A DNA stretch of 19,487 nt from assembly GCA_964402955.1 (NCBI GenBank), contig CAYOEZ010000071.1, forward strand, positions 1-19,487, in the 5' to 3' direction. Within the stretch, counting starts at the first letter, position 1; each line of letters begins with the position of its first letter. Below the pieces are notes generated by a model. That model saw only the letters and a program-made list of their open reading frames with translations. It searched no databases and was not told where the DNA came from. Source of the DNA: CAYOEZ01 sp964402955 (GTDB taxonomy: Bacteria > Chloroflexota > DTOL01 > DAOUCN01). Below are positions 1-6,246 of the stretch, one piece after another. Made by a program: the position numbers and the translations under genes.

Positions 1-1383
1 CAGATTCTGCCCACCGGCATCACCAGCTACGAGCACGTCATCTCCATGCCGTTCAACGAGATTCCCGCCGAGAACGACCTGGAACGCGCCGCCAAGATGG
101 TGCAAAAGTGCATCGAAGTGCGTGGCGTCAAGGTGCGCATCTCCAATATTCCCATTCCCGTGCCCTACGGCTCGGCGTTCGAGGGCGAGGTCGTGCGCAA
201 GGCCGACATGCGCGTTGAGTTCGGCGGCCGACGGTCGCACTGCTTCGAGTTTCTGCACATGGCGCCCTTCGACGACATCGAAGACGGCAAGATCACCGTT
301 GTGGGCCCCGACTTCAAGAATGTACCTGATCAGGGCTCGATCGACATGGCCATTGTGGTTGAGGTCGCCGGGCGCAAGATGCACGAAGACTTCGAGCCCG
401 TCCTGGAGCGCCAGATTCACCACTTTGTCAATGGGGCGTCGGGCATTCAGCACATCGGCCAGCGCGACATCACCTGGCTGCGCATCAGCAAGACGGCGTC
501 GGACAAGGGCTTCGATCTGCGCCACTTCGGCGATATTCTGCATGCCCGCTTCCATGCCGACTTCGGCGCAATTGTCGACAAGGTACAGGTAACGATCTAT
601 ACCGACAAGGCTGACCCCACGACGTGGCTGGACAAGGCGCGCCTTGCCTACCAGTACCGCAACGTCCGCCTGGCCGATATGACCGACGAGTCCGTGGAGG
701 AGTTCTATTCCTGCACACTCTGCCAGTCGTTTGCGCCCAACCATGTCTGCGTTGTGTCGCCCGAGCGCCTGGGCCTCTGCGGCGCCTACAACTGGCTCGA
801 CTGTAAGGCATCGTTCCAGATCAACCCCACCGGCCCCAACCAACCGATCAAGAAGGGGCGCCTGCTCGATCCGGTCAAGGGTTACTACAGCGGGCCGAAC
901 GAGTTTGTCTATCAGAACTCGCACCAGGCCGTCGAGCAAGTCTCGCTCTACTCGATCATGGAGAATCCCATGACTGCCTGCGGCTGCTTCGAGTGCATCT
1001 GCATGGTCATTCCCGAGGCCAACGGCATCATGGTGGTCTCGCGCGAGGATCCAAGCATGACCCCCGCCGGCATGACCTTCTCAACGCTGGCCGGTATGGC
1101 GGGCGGCGGCCTGCAGACGCCCGGCGTGATGGGCGTCGGCAAGTACTTCCTGACCTCCAAGAAGTTTCTGGCGGCCGACGGCGGCTTCAAGCGCATTGTC
1201 TGGATGTCCTCGCTCCTCAAGGACACCATGCGTGAGGAGTTGCAGGCGGCTGCCGCGTTTGCCGGCGACCCGGAACTGCTGGACAAGATCGCCGACGAGC
1301 GCGACTGCACCACGGTGGACGAGCTGCTGCCCGTGCTTGAAGCGAAGGGGCACCCGGCGCTGACGATGGACGCGATGTTCTGA
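1..1383 (+). CDS. acsB: Acetyl-CoA synthase catalytic subunit (CODH/ACS beta), 5'-partial
   Basis: This is the C-terminal 460 codons of acetyl-CoA synthase, which condenses a corrinoid-bound methyl group, CO and CoA into acetyl-CoA at the nickel-iron A-cluster in the cytoplasm. The frame is open from base 1, so the true start lies upstream; the ATG at codon 16 is internal. All six A-cluster cysteines can be seen at window codons 238, 241, 250, 260, 327 and 329. Their spacing (3, 9, 10, 67, 2) equals that of Moorella thermoacetica ACS as I remember it (C506, C509, C518, C528, C595, C597), including the diagnostic C-G-C pair in ACGCFEC. It is therefore very likely active. The N-terminal CODH-contact domain cannot be judged. 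The stop is followed at once by a heptamer repeat array, and acsD follows about 1.7 kb later rather than directly. Confidence 0.96.
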   Translation, partial: QILPTGITSYEHVISMPFNEIPAENDLERAAKMVQKCIEVRGVKVRISNIPIPVPYGSAFEGEVVRKADMRVEFGGRRSHCFEFLHMAPFDDIEDGKITVVGPDFKNVPDQGSIDMAIVVEVAGRKMHEDFEPVLERQIHHFVNGASGIQHIGQRDITWLRISKTASDKGFDLRHFGDILHARFHADFGAIVDKVQVTIYTDKADPTTWLDKARLAYQYRNVRLADMTDESVEEFYSCTLCQSFAPNHVCVVSPERLGLCGAYNWLDCKASFQINPTGPNQPIKKGRLLDPVKGYYSGPNEFVYQNSHQAVEQVSLYSIMENPMTACGCFECICMVIPEANGIMVVSREDPSMTPAGMTFSTLAGMAGGGLQTPGVMGVGKYFLTSKKFLAADGGFKRIVWMSSLLKDTMREELQAAAAFAGDPELLDKIADERDCTTVDELLPVLEAKGHPALTMDAMF

Positions 1384-1384
1384 G

Positions 1385-1475
1385 ACAGTAGTCAGTCGCC
1401 AGTAGTCAGATGAAACAGGATACGAGATACAAGATACACTATGTACGAAGCAGGATTCGGGATGCAGGACGCGAG
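1385..1475. repeat. Degenerate heptamer (7-bp period) repeat array, left copy
   Basis: Starting one base after the acsB stop, the sequence can be cut into 13 consecutive 7-base units. The first four resemble ACAGTAG/TCAGTCG. The later ones resemble ATACGAG, ATACAAG, ATTCGGG and ATGCAGG. The later units are the reverse complement of the units in the array at 2054-2144, so the two arrays flank the S23 gene in inverted orientation. The period resembles the short tandemly repeated repetitive (STRR) heptamers known from cyanobacteria. Bases 1476-1664, between this array and the next gene, show no gene, promoter or terminator that I can support. Confidence 0.75.
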
Positions 1476-1664
1476 CAACGCGGTGTGAGTGTTCATTATG
1501 ACAGGTGTCCACTGCAAGAAGGTCGAATGGTCGATCGAACTGAGCATTTGCCCCATTTAGTGACCCGAAATAGCCTCATTAGGGCCGAAATGGCATCCAA
1601 GGCACGTCGTTTTGATGCCGTCTCCCCACCAGGCGAAGTCTGATGACCTTTTTGCAGTGGGCAC

Positions 1665-2039
1665 ATGACAGCACAGAGTTATCGTGACCTGGAGATATAC
1701 CAGTTGGCTCACGGCCAGGCGGTCAAGGTGCATTTAGCGTCGCTGGCTCTTCCAAAGTTTGAAATGTATGAGGAAGGCAGTCAGATACGACGCGCTGCCA
1801 AGCGCGTCGCCGCCAACATCGTCGAGGGCTTTGGCCGCCGTCGCTACAAGGCGGAGTTCATCAAGTACTTTACCTATGCGCACGCATCTTGCGACGAGAC
1901 AGTTGAGCACCTTAAGTTGTTGCATGAGTGCAAATCACTTGCTGATGACCGTTACTCTGCCCTGATGGACGGCTACCTGAAGTTGGGGCGCATGCTTTAT
2001 CGCTTCATCGAATCCGTTGAGGTAGAACACCAAACCTGA
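1665..2039 (+). CDS. Four-helix-bundle protein, S23 (23S rRNA intervening-sequence protein) family
   Basis: The 124-residue helical protein matches the S23/four-helix-bundle family (TIGR02436-like). It begins with the typical SYRDLEIYQLA pattern and carries a central RRAAKRVAANIVEGFGRR segment followed by FIKYFTYAHASCDETVEHL. Its length is usual for the family. Members were first found inside 23S rRNA intervening sequences, but many, like this one, stand alone, and their biochemical role is unsettled. The fold is shared with the Avd accessory protein of diversity-generating retroelements, but no reverse transcriptase or template repeat is present here. ATG 1665 is chosen because it sits directly before the conserved start; the ribosome binding site is weak. 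The gene lies between two inverted heptamer arrays and separates acsB from the rest of the acs genes, which suggests a later insertion. Confidence 0.87.
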   Translation: MTAQSYRDLEIYQLAHGQAVKVHLASLALPKFEMYEEGSQIRRAAKRVAANIVEGFGRRRYKAEFIKYFTYAHASCDETVEHLKLLHECKSLADDRYSALMDGYLKLGRMLYRFIESVEVEHQT

Positions 2040-2053
2040 ACGTAGCCTGCTTG

Positions 2054-2144
2054 TTGTATCCTGTATCTTGTATCCTGTATCCTGCATCTCGCATCTTGTA
2101 TCCTGCATCCTGCATCCTGCATCTCGCATCTCGCATCTTGTATT
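2054..2144. repeat. Degenerate heptamer repeat array, right copy (consensus YYGYATC)
   Basis: Thirteen uninterrupted 7-base units fit the consensus YYGYATC, with TTGTATC, CTGTATC, CTGCATC and TCGCATC alternating. No unit departs from the pattern except the last, which ends in T. The array ends three bases before the ribosome binding site of the aldo/keto reductase gene. Because the array has no stops in that frame, a longer reading frame could start at TTG 2051, but the repeat-encoded residues are not protein-like. The reverse complement of these units occurs in the array at 1420-1468. Confidence 0.9.
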
Positions 2145-2158
2145 CCGGAGTACACATC

Positions 2159-3118
2159 ATGCTCACACGACAACTTGGACGTTATGGCCCGACCGTTAGC
2201 GCGCTTGGCCTGGGCTGCTGGGCGATCGGCGGCCCCTTCTGGCGCGGCGACAATCCGGTTGGCTGGGGACAGGTCAACGACGATGAGTCGCTGCGCTCCA
2301 TCCAGCGGGCGCTCGACCTGGGCGTCACCTTTTTTGATACCTCGGATGTGTATGGCTGCGGGCATAGCGAGCGCCTGCTTGGCCGCGCTTTGGCGGGACG
2401 GCGTTCTCAGGTGGTGATTGCCACCAAATTCGGCAATGTCTTCGACGAGCAGACGCGCCACGTCACCGGTGAGGACGCCAGCGCCGAGGGTGTGCGCAAC
2501 GCCTGCGACGCCAGCCTGAAGCGCCTGAACACCGACTATATCGACATCTATCAGTTCCACTTGGGACAGTACGACCCGGTCAAAGCGGTGGGCGTGCGCG
2601 ACACGCTGGAAGACCTGGTGGCAGAGGGCAAGATTCGCGCCTACGGCTGGAGCACCGACAGCCCCGAACGGGCGCGCGTCTTTGCCGCCGGGCCGCACTG
2701 CACCTCGATCCAGCAGCGCCTCAACATCTTTGAGGGTAACGCAGAGACGCTGGCGGTCTGCGAGCAGTCCAACCTGGCCAGCATCAATCGTGGCCCTCTG
2801 GCGCAAGGCTTGCTCACCGGTAAGTTCAGCTCTGACTCGCAGTTGCCCACCGATGATGTGCGGCACCGCTGGAACCTGCGCGAAGGCGATTTGGCCGTGC
2901 GTCTGCGCAAACTCGAGGCGCTGCGCGCCGTGCTAACCCGCGATGGGCGCACGCTGGCGCAGGCCGCGTTGGGCTGGGTGTGGGCGCGCAGCCCGCAAAC
3001 CGTGCCCATACCGGGCTTCAAGACGGTTAAGCAGATCGAAGACAATGTCGGCGCACTGCATTATGGCCCGTTGAACGCCGGGCAGATGGCAGAAATTGAG
3101 AAATTGCTGGCAGAATAA
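2159..3118 (+). CDS. Aldo/keto reductase
   Basis: This 319-residue NADPH-dependent oxidoreductase of the aldo/keto reductase superfamily (TIM barrel) reduces carbonyl groups; the substrate cannot be told from sequence. The catalytic tetrad is visible: D60 and Y65 in DTSDVYG, K90 in ATKFG and H134 in IYQFH. The C-terminal cofactor-binding region around VPIPGFKTVKQIEDN (about residues 282-296) is also typical. ATG 2159 is chosen because GGAG at 2147-2150 lies 8 bases upstream and the residues before it come from heptamer repeats. The stop codon at 3116-3118 overlaps the AAGGAG Shine-Dalgarno of acsD (3117-3122), so the two genes should be cotranscribed and probably translationally coupled. No Wood-Ljungdahl role is known for this family; its place inside the acs cluster is unusual. 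Confidence 0.93.
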   Translation: MLTRQLGRYGPTVSALGLGCWAIGGPFWRGDNPVGWGQVNDDESLRSIQRALDLGVTFFDTSDVYGCGHSERLLGRALAGRRSQVVIATKFGNVFDEQTRHVTGEDASAEGVRNACDASLKRLNTDYIDIYQFHLGQYDPVKAVGVRDTLEDLVAEGKIRAYGWSTDSPERARVFAAGPHCTSIQQRLNIFEGNAETLAVCEQSNLASINRGPLAQGLLTGKFSSDSQLPTDDVRHRWNLREGDLAVRLRKLEALRAVLTRDGRTLAQAALGWVWARSPQTVPIPGFKTVKQIEDNVGALHYGPLNAGQMAEIEKLLAE

Positions 3119-3128
3119 GGAGTGACCT

Positions 3129-4103
3129 ATGCCTGTCGTTGTTGAAGTACCTAAGGACAAATGGGCGGGAAAGGTGCGCGAAGTCACCATTGGCGCGACC
3201 GCTGCCGATGGCGGTACCCGCACCAAGACGGTGACCGTTGGCGGCCAAACAACCATGCCCTATCTGCACTTCGAGGGTACCATTCCCCACCCGCCGGCCA
3301 TTGCCATCGAGATTCAAGACAAGAAGCCGGAAGAGTGGTCGCCGCTGCTATTGAAAGCCTGGGGCGATGCTGCACAGGATCCTGCCGATTGGGCGAAAGC
3401 CGCCGAGGCCGCAGGAGCCGATCTACTTCTGCTCAAGCTCAACCTGAACGATGGCGCCGGCAAGCCGAACACAGCCGAGCGAGCACGCGCCACCGTGCGT
3501 AAGGTGCTCGAGGCCAGCGGGTTGCCGCTGATCGTCTTTGGCCCGGGCCAGGCCGAGGTCGACAATGATCTGCTGGTGGCCGTGGCCGAAGAAGCCAAGG
3601 GCGAGCGTATTGTACTGGGCATCTGCGAGGACAAGAACTACCGCACGATGGTCGCTGCCGCCCTCTCGCAGGGGCATCTCGTTGACTCGCGCACGCCGAT
3701 GGATGTGAACCTGGCCAAGCAACTGATCATCCTGATCAAGGACATGGGGTTGCCGCAGGATCGCATCTTGCTCGATCCGACGACCGGTTCATTGGGCTAT
3801 GGCATCGAATACGGTTACTCGGTGATGGAGCGATTGCGCCTTGCGGCGCTGCAGGGCGACGCCATGACTCAGCAGCCGATGCTTGTCACCCCCGGCGAAG
3901 AGGCATGGCGGCAGAAGGAAGCCCGCGCTGCCGATGGTGTGCCCACCACCTGGGGCGATTGGCAGGAGCGCGCCATCAATTGGGAAACGCTGACTGCCTG
4001 TGCACTGGTCACGTCCGGCGCAGACGTCGTTGTCCTGCGTCACCCCGAGAGCGTCAAGCGCGTCAAGGCCATGATCAATGGTCTGATGGAAGGAAAACAG
4101 TGA
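3129..4103 (+). CDS. acsD: Corrinoid iron-sulfur protein small subunit (CODH/ACS delta)
   Basis: This 324-residue subunit pairs with AcsC to form the corrinoid iron-sulfur protein that carries the methyl group from AcsE to AcsB. It has the family's N-terminal beta region (TIGATAADGGTRT), the TMPYLHFEGTIPHPP motif near residues 42-56 and a TIM-barrel body with VLGICEDKNYRTM and ILLDPTTGSLGYGIEYGYS. The length fits bacterial AcsD. The start is supported by AAGGAG at 3117-3122, six bases upstream and overlapping the stop of the aldo/keto reductase. The stop TGA overlaps the GTG start of the RraA-like gene by four bases, so the three genes form one translational unit. Barrel and cobalamin-facing residues appear intact. 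Confidence 0.96.
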   Translation: MPVVVEVPKDKWAGKVREVTIGATAADGGTRTKTVTVGGQTTMPYLHFEGTIPHPPAIAIEIQDKKPEEWSPLLLKAWGDAAQDPADWAKAAEAAGADLLLLKLNLNDGAGKPNTAERARATVRKVLEASGLPLIVFGPGQAEVDNDLLVAVAEEAKGERIVLGICEDKNYRTMVAAALSQGHLVDSRTPMDVNLAKQLIILIKDMGLPQDRILLDPTTGSLGYGIEYGYSVMERLRLAALQGDAMTQQPMLVTPGEEAWRQKEARAADGVPTTWGDWQERAINWETLTACALVTSGADVVVLRHPESVKRVKAMINGLMEGKQ

Positions 4104-4783
4104 ACATTGAGAACATCAGGAAACTGATCGAGTTTGACACGCCGACCGTCGCCAATGCTCTGGAAAAGCTGGGCGTCTGTGATCCGACGGTTGGCTACAC
4201 TGGCCCCGATGTGCGAGCGCTGATGCCCGAGCTGGGCGTACGTGTGGGCATTGCCGTGACATCGCGCATGGACACCACGACTGCCGGCGTCGACAGCCCG
4301 ACGAGCATGTTCAAAGAGTGGATATACCTGATGACGAAGACGGCGCGTGTGACGAGCAGCGACGTTCTGCCTGTCATGGGCATCATGGAATCGGTTGGGC
4401 CGCGGGCGCGCCACACCGTGACCATCGGCGACGGCATGGGCCGGGGCATGAGAATGGCCGGGTGTGTGGGCTTTGTGACCAACGGCTGCATCCGCGATCT
4501 CGATGGCGTGCGCGGGCTGGGGCTGCCCTGCTGGGCAGCGGGACTATCGCCCATGCATGGCAGGCTACGCTGGCTAGATATCGGCAGCCCGGTGGTCATC
4601 GATGGCATGACGGTGCATACAGGCGACATCATCCACGCCGACGTCAACGGCGTGCTTGTGATTCCCTGGCAGGTCGCCGATCAGGTCGATGAGAAAGCAG
4701 TCGCCGTGCGCAATTTCGAGAATAGTCTCTTCGTTAAGTGGGACAAGCCTGGCGCAACATTGGACGACATCTTTGCCCGATAG
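4100..4783 (+). CDS. RraA-like / HMG-aldolase family protein
   Basis: This 227-residue protein belongs to the RraA / class II 4-hydroxy-4-methyl-2-oxoglutarate aldolase superfamily, often misnamed dimethylmenaquinone methyltransferase. The core GDGMGRGMRMAG, then FVTNGCIRDLDGV and IIHADVNGVLVIP is present. R132 and D133 are the expected pyruvate- and metal-binding pair. Possible reactions are aldol cleavage releasing pyruvate or oxaloacetate decarboxylation; RNase E inhibition is less likely outside Proteobacteria. The start is GTG 4100, which overlaps the acsD stop (GTGA), with GGAAGGAAA at 4089-4097 as ribosome binding site. A longer frame starting at 3905 would run through acsD and is rejected. 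Its tight coupling inside the acs operon suggests a job in C3/C4 metabolism downstream of acetyl-CoA, but this is only inference. Confidence 0.88.
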   Translation: MNIENIRKLIEFDTPTVANALEKLGVCDPTVGYTGPDVRALMPELGVRVGIAVTSRMDTTTAGVDSPTSMFKEWIYLMTKTARVTSSDVLPVMGIMESVGPRARHTVTIGDGMGRGMRMAGCVGFVTNGCIRDLDGVRGLGLPCWAAGLSPMHGRLRWLDIGSPVVIDGMTVHTGDIIHADVNGVLVIPWQVADQVDEKAVAVRNFENSLFVKWDKPGATLDDIFAR

Positions 4784-4797
4784 CCTGGAGGAGTAGA

Positions 4798-4814
4798 CCG
4801 GGCATTGTGCCCGG
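4798..4814 (+). promoter_or_regulatory. Hairpin in the RraA-like/acsC intergenic leader
   Basis: Seven bases (CCGGGCA, 4798-4804) pair perfectly with TGCCCGG (4808-4814) across a three-base loop, 60 bases before the acsC start. No T-run follows, so a simple terminator is unlikely. It may be an mRNA-stabilising or processing element inside the operon. Function is unproven. Confidence 0.4.
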
Positions 4815-4873
4815 CGATTGTAGTGGGCGGATACCACACCCGCTCGACTGGTGTCCACACGGGAGGAACACAT

Positions 4874-6217
4874 ATGGCTCTAAATGGTCTTCAGATATAC
4901 AAGCTGTTACCGATGACGAACTGCCGCGACTGCGGCTTCCCCACCTGTCTCGCCTTCGCCATGAAGCTGGCGGCCAAGCAGGCCGAACTTTCAGCCTGTC
5001 CCCATGTTAGCCAGGCGGCGAAAGATCAGCTCGAGGCAGCATCGCAGCCGCCGATCCGGCTGATTACTCTGGCCCGCGATGGCCGCAAGCTCGAGGCCGG
5101 CAACGAGATCGTCCTCTATCGCCACGAAAAGACCTTTTACCATCAGCCAGGGCTGGTCGTGCGCGTGAAAGACACGCAGCCGATCGCCGAGGTTGAGAAA
5201 ACGGTTGCCTTTGTCGAAGGCTACATGGTCGACTATGTCGGTATCAAGCTGCACTATGATGCTGTCGCTGTCGATAACCAGTCGGGCGACCCGGCAACTT
5301 TTGCCGCCTGTGTCAAAGCAGTGATGGCCAGGACAAAGTATCCGCTGGTGCTCATGGCCACGGATGCAAAGTCAATGGCTGCTGCGCTTGAGGCGACAGC
5401 GGGCACAACCCCGCTCATCTACGCCGCCGACGCCGGCAACTGGCAGGCGATGGTGGAGCTGGCCAAGAAGTACAAGGCGCCACTGACGGTCAAGGCCAAC
5501 TGGGACCTGGGCGCGCTGGCCGAGCTATCGCAGCAGGTGAAGACTGCTGGCGTCGAGGACATTGTGCTCGATCCGGGCGCGCGCGGTGTGCACGGCGCAC
5601 TGACGCTCAACACGCAGATTCGCCGCCTGGCGCTCAAGAATTTCCGCGCCCTGGGCTATCCCACGATTCTGTTTGCCGGCGAGGGCGCCGCCACAGCAGG
5701 AGAGGAAACCGTTCTGGCCGCGCAAGGTATCGCCAAGTATGCCGGTCTGGTTGTTGTCGATCACGCCGACGCAGCCTCGGCCTACCCGCTCCTGACACTG
5801 CGCCAGAATATCTACACCGACCCGCAGAAGCCCATCCAGGTGCTGCCTGGCGTGTACGAGATCAACAATCCCAAGCCGACGTCGCCTGTGCTCATCTCGA
5901 CGAACTTCTCAATCACCTACTTCAGCGTCGCCAACGAGGTCGAGGGCAGTGGTCTGCCGGCCTGGTTGCTGATTGCTGACGCCGACGGCATGAGCGTGCT
6001 CACGGCCTGGGCAGCCGGCAAGTTCGATGCCGACAAGATCGCCAAGACGGTGGCTGTCACGGGCATCACCGACAAGGTCGAGCGCAAGCTGATCGTCATC
6101 CCCGGTCACACTGCTGTGCTTCTCGGTGAGCTTGAGGACGCGCTCAAGGGCTGGGATATTCGCGTTGGCCCGCGCGAGGCCGTCGACCTGCCCAAGTTCA
6201 TGAAGACGTTGGGGTAG
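4874..6217 (+). CDS. acsC: Corrinoid iron-sulfur protein large subunit (CODH/ACS gamma)
   Basis: This 447-residue subunit binds a [4Fe-4S] cluster and the cobamide that carries the methyl group between AcsE and AcsB. The N-terminal cluster motif is visible: C17, C20, C25 and C42 in NCRDCGFPTC...SACPH. It is followed by a TIM-barrel domain (about residues 90-320) and a C-terminal cobalamin-binding domain ending near VDLPKFMKTLG. Length and order fit bacterial AcsC. ATG 4874 is chosen because GGGAGGA at 4861-4867 precedes it and because the family starts close to the first cysteine; the alternative TTG 4805 would add 23 unsupported residues. A 90-base gap containing a hairpin separates it from the RraA-like gene, so it may have its own control. 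Confidence 0.96.
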   Translation: MALNGLQIYKLLPMTNCRDCGFPTCLAFAMKLAAKQAELSACPHVSQAAKDQLEAASQPPIRLITLARDGRKLEAGNEIVLYRHEKTFYHQPGLVVRVKDTQPIAEVEKTVAFVEGYMVDYVGIKLHYDAVAVDNQSGDPATFAACVKAVMARTKYPLVLMATDAKSMAAALEATAGTTPLIYAADAGNWQAMVELAKKYKAPLTVKANWDLGALAELSQQVKTAGVEDIVLDPGARGVHGALTLNTQIRRLALKNFRALGYPTILFAGEGAATAGEETVLAAQGIAKYAGLVVVDHADAASAYPLLTLRQNIYTDPQKPIQVLPGVYEINNPKPTSPVLISTNFSITYFSVANEVEGSGLPAWLLIADADGMSVLTAWAAGKFDADKIAKTVAVTGITDKVERKLIVIPGHTAVLLGELEDALKGWDIRVGPREAVDLPKFMKTLG

Positions 6218-6246
6218 AACGGAGTACCAACCTTAGGAGTCGTCCC

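Noticed and set aside
1476..1664. Small RNA or promoter upstream of the S23 gene
   Set aside because: No -35/-10 pair, hairpin with T-run or conserved motif could be identified by eye.
1385..2144. CRISPR array or group II intron-like repeats around the S23 gene
   Set aside because: Repeats are contiguous 7-base units without spacers, and there is no reverse transcriptase or cas gene.
1665..2144. Diversity-generating retroelement with an Avd-like protein
   Set aside because: The S23 fold resembles Avd, but no reverse transcriptase, template repeat or variable repeat is present.
2051..2158. N-terminal extension of the aldo/keto reductase from TTG 2051
   Set aside because: The extra residues come from heptamer repeats (LYPVSCILYP-like) and the ribosome binding site supports ATG 2159.
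3905..4099. Longer RraA-like protein starting inside acsD
   Set aside because: The added residues are an out-of-frame reading of acsD; GTG 4100 with a good ribosome binding site is the start.
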